Part shown: in pieces, positions 35,756 to 44,480 of the stretch | Layout of the letters: each line of letters begins with the position of its first letter | How positions within the stretch are numbered: position 1 is the stretch's first letter | DNA from: Enterococcus rotai | GTDB taxonomy: Bacteria > Bacillota > Bacilli > Lactobacillales > Enterococcaceae | Assembly: GCF_001465345.1 (NCBI RefSeq) | Contig: NZ_CP013655.1 | Coordinates: 1,970,102 to 2,034,101 of the forward strand | DNA length: 64,000 nucleotides | Direction of reading: 5' to 3' | The notes under the pieces: model-generated | The model's database searches: none | What the model was told of the DNA's origin: nothing | What the model saw: the letters and a program-made list of their open reading frames with translations, nothing else | Program-made: the position numbers and the translations under genes

Positions 35756-36952
35756 GTGGAAAAAGAAGTACGTCTTATGGGTGAAGAAAAAATTGATGAG
35801 ATATTTGATTTAGCAGCATATGCTTTTAATGCTGAGCCAACGGAAGAACGAAAATTACGTTTCAAGACCATGGTTGCTCATTCGTTGAATTATGGGTATT
35901 TTTTAGGAGATACTTTAACGAGTCAAGTGATTTCTACGCCATTTAAAGTAGCCTTCCATGGAACATGTTATCAAATGGCTGGCATTGGTTGCGTTTCGTC
36001 TTATCCTGAATATCGGGGACAAGGTGGTATTTCAACGATTATGAAACAGCTGTTAACAGAATTAGCTGAAAATAAGGTTGAACTTGCTTACTTAGCGCCA
36101 TTTTCATATCCTTTTTATCGAAAATATGGTTTTGAGCAAGTATTTGAACAAGTTAGTTATACAGTTAAGGCGGTAGATTGGCCAAACGTGAACGCAACAC
36201 CAGGACAGATGAAACGAGTGACTTATGAAAAAGCCAAAAGTGTCTGTCAGCATATTTATTCTGAGTTACCAAGCAATCAAAGAGGGGCAGTGATTCGGGA
36301 TGATTGGTGGTTTGGTTACGCATTTGGTCTAGATGGTAAGAATCGATTTGCGCTCTACGAAGATGAGTTGGGAAATCCTCAGGGATATTTGATCTATCAA
36401 TCTAGTGCAGAGCGTTTTGTTATTAAGGAGTGGGGCTATGTAACAAATCAAGCCTTTCAATCACTCGTTCGTTTTATTGGTTCGCATAATGGGTCATCAC
36501 GAGAATTTTATTTAGAAACAGGGTTTGATGGCACAAATCTAAGCTATCTGATGTCATCTCCTTTAGTAGAAATGAAAATCACTCCTTTTATGATGGCCAG
36601 AATCGTTGATTTAGCCAGTTTTCTTGGTAAATATCCTTTTACAGAAGGGAATAAAGAAACGTATTATCTTAAAGTTGAAGATGAGTATGGTTTGTTGAAC
36701 CAAGGAATATGGGAATTACAAATAACTGAAATGGGTCAGAGTACTGTCAAAAAGCGTGATCAAATTCCTGAATCATTGACAGAAGAGGAAGTGATTATCA
36801 GTACGATCCAAGTTTTGACGCAACTTTTTATGGGGTATCGTACCGGGAGTGAATTATATTTTTATGGAAAAATCACAGGATCAGAAAAGCTGATTCAATC
36901 ATTGGATCAGCGCTTAGTAAAAGGTAAGCCGATTTTAGCAGATTACTTTTAA
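35756..36952 (+). CDS. Eis-like GNAT N-acetyltransferase
   Basis: The protein of about 398 residues has the Eis-family layout: a first GNAT domain with the acetyl-CoA loop SSYPEYRGQGGISTIM, a second degenerate GNAT domain, and a C-terminal sterol-carrier-like domain (YYLKVEDEYGLLNQGIWELQ). Members acetylate amines such as aminoglycosides or polyamines; the natural substrate here is unknown. I choose the GTG at 35756 with AGGGTGG as ribosome site; a GTG at 35747 would leave that site inside the gene. It is monocistronic. Confidence 0.85.
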   Translation: MEKEVRLMGEEKIDEIFDLAAYAFNAEPTEERKLRFKTMVAHSLNYGYFLGDTLTSQVISTPFKVAFHGTCYQMAGIGCVSSYPEYRGQGGISTIMKQLLTELAENKVELAYLAPFSYPFYRKYGFEQVFEQVSYTVKAVDWPNVNATPGQMKRVTYEKAKSVCQHIYSELPSNQRGAVIRDDWWFGYAFGLDGKNRFALYEDELGNPQGYLIYQSSAERFVIKEWGYVTNQAFQSLVRFIGSHNGSSREFYLETGFDGTNLSYLMSSPLVEMKITPFMMARIVDLASFLGKYPFTEGNKETYYLKVEDEYGLLNQGIWELQITEMGQSTVKKRDQIPESLTEEEVIISTIQVLTQLFMGYRTGSELYFYGKITGSEKLIQSLDQRLVKGKPILADYF

Positions 36953-36954
36953 AA

Positions 36955-37002
36955 AATAGACGAAGTGAGTTGGTTGTTTCAATACTCACTTCGTCTATTT
37001 TA
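36955..37002. terminator. Bidirectional terminator
   Basis: AAAATAGACGAAGTGAGT and ACTCACTTCGTCTATTTT are perfectly complementary. The structure ends the acetyltransferase gene and the convergent 48-residue gene. Confidence 0.93.
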
Positions 37003-37004
37003 AT

Positions 37005-37151
37005 TTATGCCTTACTTTCGTCATTTTCTATTGTTTCTCCTGAGGGTTCTTCATGATAGTCTTTTAACGCTTCTTTAAAAATTTCTTCTTTTTCCTGCTT
37101 ATAATTATCTTGGCGTTCAGCAAACACTTTTTCTTTTGGTTTATCAGTCAT
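37005..37151 (-). CDS. Small acidic hypothetical protein (48 aa)
   Basis: Reading the reverse strand gives a 48-residue protein starting MTDKPKEKVFAERQDNYKQE and ending ENDESKA. It is very rich in Lys and Glu and probably helical, with no membrane segment. AGAGG lies about 9 bases before the ATG, and the stop lies at the bidirectional terminator, which supports a real transcript. The family is not recognised. Confidence 0.6.
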   Translation of the reverse strand: MTDKPKEKVFAERQDNYKQEKEEIFKEALKDYHEEPSGETIENDESKA

Positions 37152-37330
37152 ACATGTTACCTCTACTTTCTTTTTATTTACCGAATGGTATGACTCAACC
37201 TTAACATCGATAGATAGACTTTGCGAGTTTTTTGACTATAAGCAGATGATTAGCGGAACTAGCTAGAAGTCCTTATAATATAAGATAAAGATATGTATAA
37301 TAAGTTTAAAATTGAAAGGCAGTGAACAGC

Positions 37331-37453
37331 ATGAGTAAAACAAAAGAAGAAAAAGTTGCAAGAAATGGTAAAATTGGGAAAACATTAGCCGTTGTTGTCG
37401 GTGGGCTTTATTTGGTTAAAATGCTGAAAGGCAAAAAGAACGTTAAAAAATAG
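37331..37453 (+). CDS. Small hypothetical protein with one hydrophobic segment (40 aa)
   Basis: A 40-residue frame starts MSKTKEEKVARNGKIGKTLA and ends KMLKGKKNVKK. One hydrophobic stretch (LAVVVGGLYLVKML) sits between basic ends, as in small membrane-associated peptides. The ribosome site is modest (AAAGGCAG). A hairpin with T-run follows. The function is unknown. Confidence 0.6.
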   Translation: MSKTKEEKVARNGKIGKTLAVVVGGLYLVKMLKGKKNVKK

Positions 37454-37462
37454 AAACTGTTG

Positions 37463-37507
37463 GGAAAGCGGTCTTGATTTTTAGGTCAGGATTGCTTTCT
37501 TTTTATT
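37463..37507 (+). terminator. Terminator after the 40-aa gene
   Basis: GAAAGC pairs with GCTTTC, with an inner TCxTGA/TCAxGA stem, followed by TTTTTATTTTT. Confidence 0.65.
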
Positions 37508-37512
37508 TTTCA

Positions 37513-37541
37513 TTGACACTGACTGAAAAGACTTCTAAAAT
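37513..37541 (+). promoter_or_regulatory. Promoter for the tRNA-Arg region
   Basis: TTGACA (37513-37518) and TAAAAT (37536-37541) are separated by 17 bp. The predicted start lies a few bases before the broken tRNA, so transcription would cross it before reaching the intact tRNA-Arg. Confidence 0.8.
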
Positions 37542-37553
37542 ATATAGGTGAAT

Positions 37554-37601
37554 GTTCTCGTAGCTCAGTAGGATAGAGCGATTGCCTCCAAAGAGAGAAC
37601 A
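37554..37601 (+). pseudogene. Internally deleted tRNA remnant
   Basis: The 5-prime acceptor strand GTTCTCG, a complete D-arm (GCTC-AGTAGGATA-GAGC) and the start of an anticodon arm (ATTGC-CTCC) are present. The sequence then jumps to AAAGAGAGAAC, which pairs with the acceptor strand (GTTCTC/GAGAAC). The anticodon 3-prime half, variable loop and T-arm are missing. The D-arm resembles that of the intact tRNA-Arg 46 bp downstream. Confidence 0.75.
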
Positions 37602-37646
37602 CATCTGGTTTTTAATTAGTCGGAGGGGAGTATTAAATTTTGTTTT

Positions 37647-37720
37647 GTCCCAGTACCTCAGTAGGATAGAGGGTTCGCCTCCTAAGCGAAACGTCGCAGG
37701 TTCGATTCCTGTCTGGGACG
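37647..37720 (+). tRNA. tRNA-Arg (anticodon CCT)
   Basis: The 74-base sequence folds as a cloverleaf: acceptor GTCCCAG/CTGGGAC, D-arm CCTC...GAGG, anticodon stem TTCGC/GCGAA with loop CTCCTAA (anticodon CCT, reading AGG), and T-arm GCAGG-TTCGATT-CCTGT. CCA is not encoded. Confidence 0.95.
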
Positions 37721-37734
37721 TTATAGAAAGTTCG

Positions 37735-37769
37735 CTGGAAGCCTTTGTAATAACGGTTTTCAGTTTTTT
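37735..37769 (+). terminator. Terminator after tRNA-Arg
   Basis: CTGGAAGCC pairs with GGTTTTCAG (with G-T pairs) and is followed by six T. Confidence 0.65.
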
Positions 37770-37938
37770 ATACATGTTCCTATATAATACCATTCAATTA
37801 AATAGTTTTAAATCTTTGTAGACACTTTTTGTCCATTTATCTCACCATGTCCTTGTTGTACAAGGTAAGCAATCAATTAAGCAGGGATTATTCATAAGGG
37901 TATGTTATAGTTTGTAGAAAAAATAAAAGAGGTATGTT

Positions 37939-38970
37939 ATGGAAATAAAGGATAATATCCGTGGGTATCCTAACAATTCAAATCTTAAGTATAATCGTTT
38001 GGGGCAAATGTATTTTGATGATCTGCTCTACGTTACAAAATGGACTGTACAAAATCATATCCTTCATAGTGAAACACAGTTTGTCTACTTAGAACCTGAA
38101 CAATTTAATTTTGATAGTTCGACGATAGAATCTTTGAAAACAGGCCTCAATCATAACGGATTTCTTCCCGAATACGACGAAATACTAAGTCCGTATCACC
38201 GTAATAAACACCTAGAACTTTACTTTGTAACTAAGGGATCATTACGCATTAAGGTTCAAAAAGATTTTTATACGCTGAATACTGGTTCTGCCTTGTTTAT
38301 TAATTCAAATACAAATCATAGTGATGTCATTTCATGGGAACCACTAGAGTTGTATATTATTGGCTTTAATGAAAATTTCTTTCAGGATAACACACTTCAG
38401 GCTATACAAAACACGAAGTTTCGTCATTTCATCAATCAGTCTTTCAAAGTGCAATATAAAGATAGCGAAGCGTGGTTTATCGATACTAAAGATGGCGGAC
38501 AATTTTTAAGACACTACACAGAACTTATACGTGATGAGTTAGCGGTACGTACTATAGGATATGCTGACATGGTTCGAATTGCTAGCCTTCGTATACTGGA
38601 CGGGTTCTCTAAAGAAACGACAACGATAGTCAAAGACTCAGGGAGAAACCATAAACTACTAGTATTTCATGAGGTAACTCAATATTTAGAACATTACTAT
38701 GGTTCTGCCAGTTTGACTGATTTGGCTGATTATTTGAAATTTTCTAAATCCTATTTTAATCGCATAATTAAGGAAGTTTCTGGAAAAACTTATACGGATT
38801 TACTACAGGAGGTTCGCATCGAAAAAGCTAAGGAAATGTTACGGAAAACGGATGAGCCGATCATGGAAATTGCCCAGAAAGTCGGCTATACAAACATGAC
38901 TTATTTTTATGAATTATTTAAATCAATGACGGGTGTTACACCAAAAGAGTATCGTGAAAAGACTATTTAG
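37939..38970 (+). CDS. AraC-family regulator with cupin sensor, next to GH3 gene
   Basis: The 343-residue protein has an N-terminal cupin-like sugar-sensing region (about residues 80-150, with HRNKHLELYFVTKGSLRIKV and LNTGSALFINSNTNH) and a C-terminal AraC double helix-turn-helix (about 240-340: LTDLADYLKFSKSYFNRIIK and VGYTNMTYFYELFKSMTGVTP). It probably controls the GH3 beta-glucosidase gene 130 bp downstream. GAGGTATG is the ribosome site. The codon use of this gene and the next leans more to C-ending codons than the flanks. Confidence 0.88.
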   Translation: MEIKDNIRGYPNNSNLKYNRLGQMYFDDLLYVTKWTVQNHILHSETQFVYLEPEQFNFDSSTIESLKTGLNHNGFLPEYDEILSPYHRNKHLELYFVTKGSLRIKVQKDFYTLNTGSALFINSNTNHSDVISWEPLELYIIGFNENFFQDNTLQAIQNTKFRHFINQSFKVQYKDSEAWFIDTKDGGQFLRHYTELIRDELAVRTIGYADMVRIASLRILDGFSKETTTIVKDSGRNHKLLVFHEVTQYLEHYYGSASLTDLADYLKFSKSYFNRIIKEVSGKTYTDLLQEVRIEKAKEMLRKTDEPIMEIAQKVGYTNMTYFYELFKSMTGVTPKEYREKTI

Positions 38971-38998
38971 TGCCTAAAAGGCTAAATAGTCTTTTTTT
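38957..38998 (+). terminator. Terminator overlapping the AraC stop codon
   Basis: AAGACTATTTAG and CTAAATAGTCTT form a perfect stem followed by a long T-run. The upstream arm includes the TAG stop. Confidence 0.9.
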
Positions 38999-39014
38999 TT
39001 AACTTTCCAAGACA

Positions 39015-39043
39015 ATGACAGGGTATTCAAATCACTCTATAAT
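39015..39043 (+). promoter_or_regulatory. Promoter of the GH3 gene
   Basis: ATGACA (39015-39020) and TATAAT (39038-39043) are spaced by 17 bp, 57 bp before the GH3 ATG. Confidence 0.65.
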
Positions 39044-39100
39044 ACTCTTATATCTTGAACTTAACTATTTCAAGATTCAGGTTGAGGAGGATATTGTATC

Positions 39101-41500
39101 ATGACATATGAAATTGATTATCGTGCACTTGTTGGAAAAATGACACTTGAGGAAAAAGCATCCCTTATGTCAGGAGAAAATTTTTGGTATTCACAGAGTT
39201 TGCCACAACATGGCATCCCAGCGATTATGCTCACAGATGGTCCCCATGGGCTGCGTAAGCAAATTGGTGATGCTGATCACTTAGGGATTAATGGAAGTGT
39301 TCCAGCAACATGTTTCCCTACTGCAGCGACTATCGCAAATAGCTGGGATGTTGATCTCATTCGTGAGATGGGAGTAGTGCTTGGTACAGAAGCTGCAGCA
39401 GAATCTATTAGTGTTGTTTTAGGACCTGGTATGAATATCAAACGTGATCCATTATCTGGGCGTAACTTCGAATATTTTTCAGAGGACCCTTACCTATCTG
39501 GTAAACTCTCATCTGCACTGATTCGAGGTATGCAAGAGAAAGGTATTGCGGCGTGTGCGAAACACTTTGCTGTTAACTCTCAAGAGTACTTACGAATGAC
39601 GATTGATGAAATTGTTGATAAACGTGCATTACATGAACTTTACCTTGAATCTTTTAGAATGGCTGTCCAAGAGGGAAAGGTAATTTCGATGATGACCTCT
39701 TATAATAAAGTCAATGGCATATACACCAATGAGAACGATTATCTTTTAAATACAGTACTCAAAAAAACATGGGGCTTTGATGGCTTAATTGTCACAGACT
39801 GGGGCGGCAATAATGACCGCGTTGCTGGTTTAAAGGCTGGTAACCAACTTGAAATGCCTTCAACCATTGGTGTTACCGATTTAGAAATCGTAAACGCTGT
39901 CCGTTCTGGAGATCTTGAAGAATCGTTACTTGACACCCGTGTTTTAGAGCTCTTAAAAGTTGTGAATAAAATTAAGCCCTTACCTGCTGAGGCTGCCGAT
40001 ATGGAAGCACATCACGAAAAAGCTGTCGACATTGCAAGTCAGTCGATGGTTCTATTAAAGAACAAAGATAATTGTTTACCTTTAAATCCTAAAACGAAAG
40101 TCACAGTGATTGGCGATTTTGCAGAAACACCTCGTTATCAAGGGGCTGGTAGTTCGTCAATCAATGCTTACAAGCTGGATAATCTTTTAAATGCCTTAGA
40201 TGAAACAGATATTGAGGTCGTGGCTTATGCAAAAGGCTTCGAGCGTTACGGTAATACAAAAAAAGCTGTCTATGATAAAGCTTTACAAGCTGCTGGGCAA
40301 GCAGATACGCTCCTAGTCTTTCTGGGGTTAGATGAAAGCTATGAGTCAGAAGGGGTAGATCGCAGTCACCTCGATTTACCACAAGACCAAATTACACTCA
40401 TCAATCAGTTAACCAAACTCAATAAAAAAATAATCGTATTGCTTGCCGGTGGAGCTGTCATGAGTTTACCATTCATCAATGAAAGTGATGCTTGTATCCA
40501 TACCTATCTTGCTGGACAAGGTGGTGGTAAAGCCCTTGCGAAAATCTTAACGGGTGAAGTGAACCCTTCTGGAAAACTATCCGAGACTTACCCGTTATCA
40601 TACGAAGATGTCTCATCGGCTGGTTACTTTCCTGGTAAAGAAGCTATATCAGAACATCGTGAAAGTATTTTTATAGGATATCGCTATTTTGATACGAAAA
40701 AAATACCCGTTCAATTTGAATTTGGTTTCGGTTTATCGTATACAAGCTTCACCTACAATCATGTTATGTTTGAAGATAATCATATAACTTTAGAAGTTAC
40801 CAATACGGGGGCTGTAGGTGGGAGTGACGTCGTACAAGTCTATGTACATAAAAAAGACTCACCATTAATGCGAGCAGATCAAGAATTGAAAGGCTTTGCG
40901 AAAGTTCCTTTGCAAGCGCATGAAAAAAAACGTGTAACCATTGAGCTTTCTGACCACGCCTTCCATTTTTACAATGTAGAAACAGAAAGCTGGGCCATTG
41001 AAGAAGGGGCTTATGAAATTCGTGTAGGCAGCAGTTCGCGCACCATTCATCAAGTCATAGAAGTGACTAAAAATGGGATTCAAGCACCTGTAACAATGTG
41101 CAATATTCCTAAAAGCTATAAAGAGCTCGATATCCATAATATCTCAGACAGTGATTTTGAAGCTTTAGTCGGCTATAAATTACCAGATTCAAATTGGGAT
41201 CGTAAAGCTCCAGTCAATTTGAATACAAGTATCGTAGAGACAGCCACTAAGGGAGTTGTCGGTAAGTTTGTTAATTGGATAATTCTTCGCATGTATAAGA
41301 ATAAAATGAAAAAAGGAGAGCCTCATGCGGCGAATGCCATTTTATTGGTACAAAGCATGCCTTTCCGTACATTATCCCGTATGACAGGTGGATCGATTAA
41401 TGAAGAAATGTTAGCTGGCATGATGATGGCGGTGGATGGTCATTTCTTTAAAGGTACAACAAAAGTTATCAAAAATATACCATCGAAAAAATCAAAGTAA
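39101..41500 (+). CDS. GH3 beta-glucosidase
   Basis: The 799-residue enzyme is a glycoside hydrolase family 3 member acting on beta-linked glucosides in the cytosol, since no signal peptide is visible. The N-terminal barrel has MLTDGPHGLRKQ, KHFAVNSQEYLRM and the nucleophile region GLIVTDWGGNNDR (Asp). The C-terminal domain includes AGSSSINAY and GLDESYESEGVDRSHLDLP, then a fibronectin III-like domain (about 560-650). A further tail of about 140 residues of unknown role ends the protein. GAGGAGG precedes the ATG. Whether it hydrolyses cellobiose, gentiobiose or plant glucosides is open. Confidence 0.93.
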   Translation: MTYEIDYRALVGKMTLEEKASLMSGENFWYSQSLPQHGIPAIMLTDGPHGLRKQIGDADHLGINGSVPATCFPTAATIANSWDVDLIREMGVVLGTEAAAESISVVLGPGMNIKRDPLSGRNFEYFSEDPYLSGKLSSALIRGMQEKGIAACAKHFAVNSQEYLRMTIDEIVDKRALHELYLESFRMAVQEGKVISMMTSYNKVNGIYTNENDYLLNTVLKKTWGFDGLIVTDWGGNNDRVAGLKAGNQLEMPSTIGVTDLEIVNAVRSGDLEESLLDTRVLELLKVVNKIKPLPAEAADMEAHHEKAVDIASQSMVLLKNKDNCLPLNPKTKVTVIGDFAETPRYQGAGSSSINAYKLDNLLNALDETDIEVVAYAKGFERYGNTKKAVYDKALQAAGQADTLLVFLGLDESYESEGVDRSHLDLPQDQITLINQLTKLNKKIIVLLAGGAVMSLPFINESDACIHTYLAGQGGGKALAKILTGEVNPSGKLSETYPLSYEDVSSAGYFPGKEAISEHRESIFIGYRYFDTKKIPVQFEFGFGLSYTSFTYNHVMFEDNHITLEVTNTGAVGGSDVVQVYVHKKDSPLMRADQELKGFAKVPLQAHEKKRVTIELSDHAFHFYNVETESWAIEEGAYEIRVGSSSRTIHQVIEVTKNGIQAPVTMCNIPKSYKELDIHNISDSDFEALVGYKLPDSNWDRKAPVNLNTSIVETATKGVVGKFVNWIILRMYKNKMKKGEPHAANAILLVQSMPFRTLSRMTGGSINEEMLAGMMMAVDGHFFKGTTKVIKNIPSKKSK

Positions 41501-41634
41501 ACTTATCTGATTGAGTCTATCGTTCTTAATTTGCTAAGTCATGACACCTCATAACTAACAATGCCTGATTTTTTAGGGGTGTACGCCAAATAATGTGGAG
41601 TACAGAGATTGATCCTCAGGTCAACGACCAACAC

Positions 41635-42243
41635 TTAACTCAGATCGATATTCTGCAAATAAGACCCTAAAAATGACCAATCGTGTTCAATAGTAGACTC
41701 AAGCTTTTGATTATAAAAAACAGCTGCAGGATGATAGATTGGAAACAGTGTGTAGGTATCACTCGTTGCAGTAAGCTGATTTGTCTCACTTGAGTAAGTC
41801 AGAATTGGTAAATGGAGCAATCGTCCATGATAGGTTGAAATCTTAAAATTATTCCCTAAAAGACGTTGCAGACCAGTATTGCCCATTGGTACAAGGATTT
41901 TAGGCTGGATTATTTGGATTTCGTAATCTAATAATGGTGCATAAGCCAATACTTCCGCTTTATTAGGTGTTCGGTTAGGGTATTTTGTTTCGACGAGACC
42001 AGTTTTTTTATTGCGTTGCTGTTTGATACTGAAAGGTCTGCTTCTAACTGCGCTAGTGATGTAGATATCCTCTCGGTTTAATCCTGCTTGTGCTAACCAA
42101 CCATCTAGTTTTTTTCCTGATCTACCGCTAAAAGGAATGTTCGTTTTGATTTCAGTTTCCCCAGGAGCTTCTCCGATTAACATCAATACTGCATTTTTAG
42201 GACCTTTTCCAGAAAGAAACCCTTCTAGCTGATGACCGTGCAT
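41635..42243 (-). CDS. Uracil-DNA glycosylase superfamily protein
   Basis: The 202-residue protein shows the UDG-superfamily motifs GEAPGETE with PFSGRSGKKLD, and YHPAAVFYN in the position of motif B. These resemble family 4/5 enzymes, but the cysteines that bind the 4Fe-4S cluster in that family are absent here. It may remove uracil or other damaged bases, or may act on RNA/nucleotides; activity cannot be read from sequence. It is a single reverse-strand gene followed by an open 130-bp gap towards the GH3 gene. Confidence 0.8.
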   Translation of the reverse strand: MHGHQLEGFLSGKGPKNAVLMLIGEAPGETEIKTNIPFSGRSGKKLDGWLAQAGLNREDIYITSAVRSRPFSIKQQRNKKTGLVETKYPNRTPNKAEVLAYAPLLDYEIQIIQPKILVPMGNTGLQRLLGNNFKISTYHGRLLHLPILTYSSETNQLTATSDTYTLFPIYHPAAVFYNQKLESTIEHDWSFLGSYLQNIDLS

Positions 42244-42303
42244 TTTTTATTCAACGATTTCAACTAATTTTTTAGGATAGTTCATGATGGATGTCTTCTT
42301 TCT

Positions 42304-42342
42304 AAAAAAACGTGCTGATTTATGCAATCAGCACGTTTTTTT
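42304..42342. terminator. Terminator after pepS
   Basis: AAAAACGTGCTGATT and AATCAGCACGTTTTT form a near-perfect stem with A/T-runs. It follows the reverse-strand aminopeptidase gene. Confidence 0.9.
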
Positions 42343-42346
42343 CATT

Positions 42347-43585
42347 TTAAGCCCAATCACCATTACGGAAAATCGGAACACGTGTGCCGTCTTCTCTAAT
42401 GCCGTCAATATCCATTTGATCTGATCCAACCATGAAATCAACGTGTGTATGACTACGGTTTAAGCCTGCTTCTTTTAATTCTTCTTCACTCATCTCAGTT
42501 CCGCCTTGTAGATTAAAAGCATACGCTGAGCCAAAAGCTAAGTGATTTGAGGCATTTTCATCAAATAAAGTATTGTAGAAAATGATGCCAGATTGAGAAA
42601 TCGGTGATGGATCTGGCACTAAAGCAACTTCGCCTAAATGACGTGCGCCTTCGTCTGTTTCAAGTAACTTCGCTAATACTTCTTCACCTTGTTCAGCAGA
42701 AAAATCAACGACTTTTCCATCTTTAAAGGTAAATTTCATACCAGAAATCGTTGTTCCAGCATAACTAAGTGGTTTAGTACTAGAAACAACACCATCAACA
42801 CGACGTCTATCAGGTGCAGTGAAGACTTCTTCTGTCGGCATGTTGGCCATGAATTTTTCGCCACGAACGTTATCGCTACCAGCACCTTCCCACAAATGGT
42901 TTTTCGGCAATCCAATCACTAAGTCAGTGCCTGGAGCTGTGTAATGCAAAGCACTAAATTGTTCTTTATTTAATTCGTCCGCTTTGGTTGCTAGTTTGTT
43001 GTCATGAGCTTTCCAGGCTGCAACAGGATCTGCCTCATACACACGAGTTGTTTTAAAGATTTCATCCCAAAGAGCGTCTACTTGAGACTCGCTGTCTGTT
43101 AGGTCAGGGAAAACTTTAGCAGCCCATTCTTTGCCAGCAGCAGCAGCGACTGTCCAGCTGACTTTATTCGCTTGTGTTGCTTTTCTTAAGTTGACCAATG
43201 CTTTGCCAGAAGCAGCTTGAAAAGCGGCAACACGATCAGCATCAACTCCTGCTAAAGCATCAGGATTAGCAGAGACAACACTGATACGACTAGCTCCTTT
43301 GTTAACCCAGTCATCTGTTTGATCTATTTTATATTGAGGAATATTATCCAAATATTTTTCATCAGCATGTAGTAAAAATTCACGTTGCACAAGATCATCA
43401 CTCCACTGAACGATCACTTCGCCAGCACCTAATTTATAGGCTTCTTCTGTGATCAAACGAGCCAGTGGTGCTTGATCAACGCTGATTTGTAAAACGATGC
43501 TGTGTCCTTTTTGAACGTTGACACCAGTTTCAACAATCAGTCTAGCGTATTTTTTTAAAATCTCATTAAAATTTGGTAATGACAT
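42347..43585 (-). CDS. pepS: M29-family aminopeptidase (PepS/AmpT type)
   Basis: The 412-residue metallo-aminopeptidase begins MSLPNFNEILKKYARLIVETGVNVQ-like and matches family M29. Probable metal ligands lie in EGAGSDNVRGEKFMANMPTEEV (glutamate), EVALVPDPSPI (glutamate) and the terminal NRSHTHVDFMVGS (His and Asp). Such enzymes release N-terminal Arg or aromatic residues during peptide use in the cytosol. AGGAGG precedes the ATG. It is monocistronic with a strong terminator. Confidence 0.94.
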   Translation of the reverse strand: MSLPNFNEILKKYARLIVETGVNVQKGHSIVLQISVDQAPLARLITEEAYKLGAGEVIVQWSDDLVQREFLLHADEKYLDNIPQYKIDQTDDWVNKGASRISVVSANPDALAGVDADRVAAFQAASGKALVNLRKATQANKVSWTVAAAAGKEWAAKVFPDLTDSESQVDALWDEIFKTTRVYEADPVAAWKAHDNKLATKADELNKEQFSALHYTAPGTDLVIGLPKNHLWEGAGSDNVRGEKFMANMPTEEVFTAPDRRRVDGVVSSTKPLSYAGTTISGMKFTFKDGKVVDFSAEQGEEVLAKLLETDEGARHLGEVALVPDPSPISQSGIIFYNTLFDENASNHLAFGSAYAFNLQGGTEMSEEELKEAGLNRSHTHVDFMVGSDQMDIDGIREDGTRVPIFRNGDWA

Positions 43586-43838
43586 AGAATAGCCTCCTAG
43601 TTTTGCATTTATATAATCGTGAATATCATAACACGTACAGAGCTTGAACTCAAACGATCGAGTAGCATTAAGAGCTTATTTAATTCTTAGAAAAATGCCT
43701 CGAAAGACCCGTGTAATCAATTAAATAAAATAATTTGAAACGAGGGACTAGTATTTTGCAGAATAAACAAATCGTGTTACAATAACTGTAGTATTTATAT
43801 GGAAGCGTTGTAAGATAGGTAGAGGGGATTGAAAGATT

Positions 43839-44411
43839 ATGGCAAGAAAAAAAACGATTACTAAAGATCAGATTTTAAATGCTGCATACGAAGTAGTGGC
43901 CACTGAAGGCTTTTCGAAATTCACCGCACGTAACATTGCAACCAAAATGAAATGCTCAACACAACCAATTTATTTGGAATTCAAAAATATGGATGATCTG
44001 AAAGAAGAACTATTTGAAAAGATCCATCAATATTTAGCAAAAGAAGTATTCCCTGTCACGCATACAGGCAATACGATTGTCGACTTGGCTTTAAATTATA
44101 TCCATTTTGCTAAAAATGAAAGTAAACTATATCGTGCGCTATATTTGGAAGAGTACGGTGGGGGAAAAAGAATGCAGGAATTTTCGTACAGTTATTTTTC
44201 CAACGCAGTCAAACAAGATCCGGATTATGAAAAATTAAATGATACAGAAATCAATTCTCTTCATATGGGAACGTGGATCGTCGCAACGGGAATTGCTGCG
44301 TTGATGACATCTGGAATCATTCATCCAAGCGAACAACAAATCGAACACTTGATGAAAGAGTCAATCGATCAGATATTAGAGCGGGATGAACCGATCGATA
44401 TCGATAGTTAG
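43839..44411 (+). CDS. TetR-family transcriptional regulator
   Basis: The 190-residue protein has the TetR N-terminal HTH: ILNAAYEVVATEGFSKFTAR then NIATKMKCSTQPIYLEFKN. The remaining helices form a ligand domain of unknown specificity. It is divergent from pepS and has its own terminator. No efflux or catabolic gene sits next to it to suggest a ligand. GAGGGG is the ribosome site. Confidence 0.88.
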   Translation: MARKKTITKDQILNAAYEVVATEGFSKFTARNIATKMKCSTQPIYLEFKNMDDLKEELFEKIHQYLAKEVFPVTHTGNTIVDLALNYIHFAKNESKLYRALYLEEYGGGKRMQEFSYSYFSNAVKQDPDYEKLNDTEINSLHMGTWIVATGIAALMTSGIIHPSEQQIEHLMKESIDQILERDEPIDIDS

Positions 44412-44418
44412 ATCTACT

Positions 44419-44466
44419 AAAAAGAACAGACCAGAGCAAAACTCATTGGGGTTTGCTCTGGTCTTT
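44419..44466. terminator. Terminator between the TetR and flavodoxin genes
   Basis: CAGACCAGAGCAAA pairs with TTTGCTCTGGTCT, with A/T-runs on both sides, so it can serve both convergent genes. The inner GCAAAACT...TTTGCTC part resembles the hairpins at 48437 and 53640. Confidence 0.9.
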
Positions 44467-44480
44467 AATTGTTTCAATAA

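Noticed and set aside
37503-37793. Reverse-strand 96-residue open frame across the tRNA region
   Set aside because: It is the antisense of tRNA-Arg; the TGIEPATFRLGGEP-type peptide is a well-known false protein from reading a tRNA backwards.
37647-41634. Attachment-site duplication of the tRNA-Arg 3-prime end
   Set aside because: I looked for a second copy of GGTTCGATTCCTG...GGGACG downstream as far as the UDG-like gene and found none; there is no integrase gene either.
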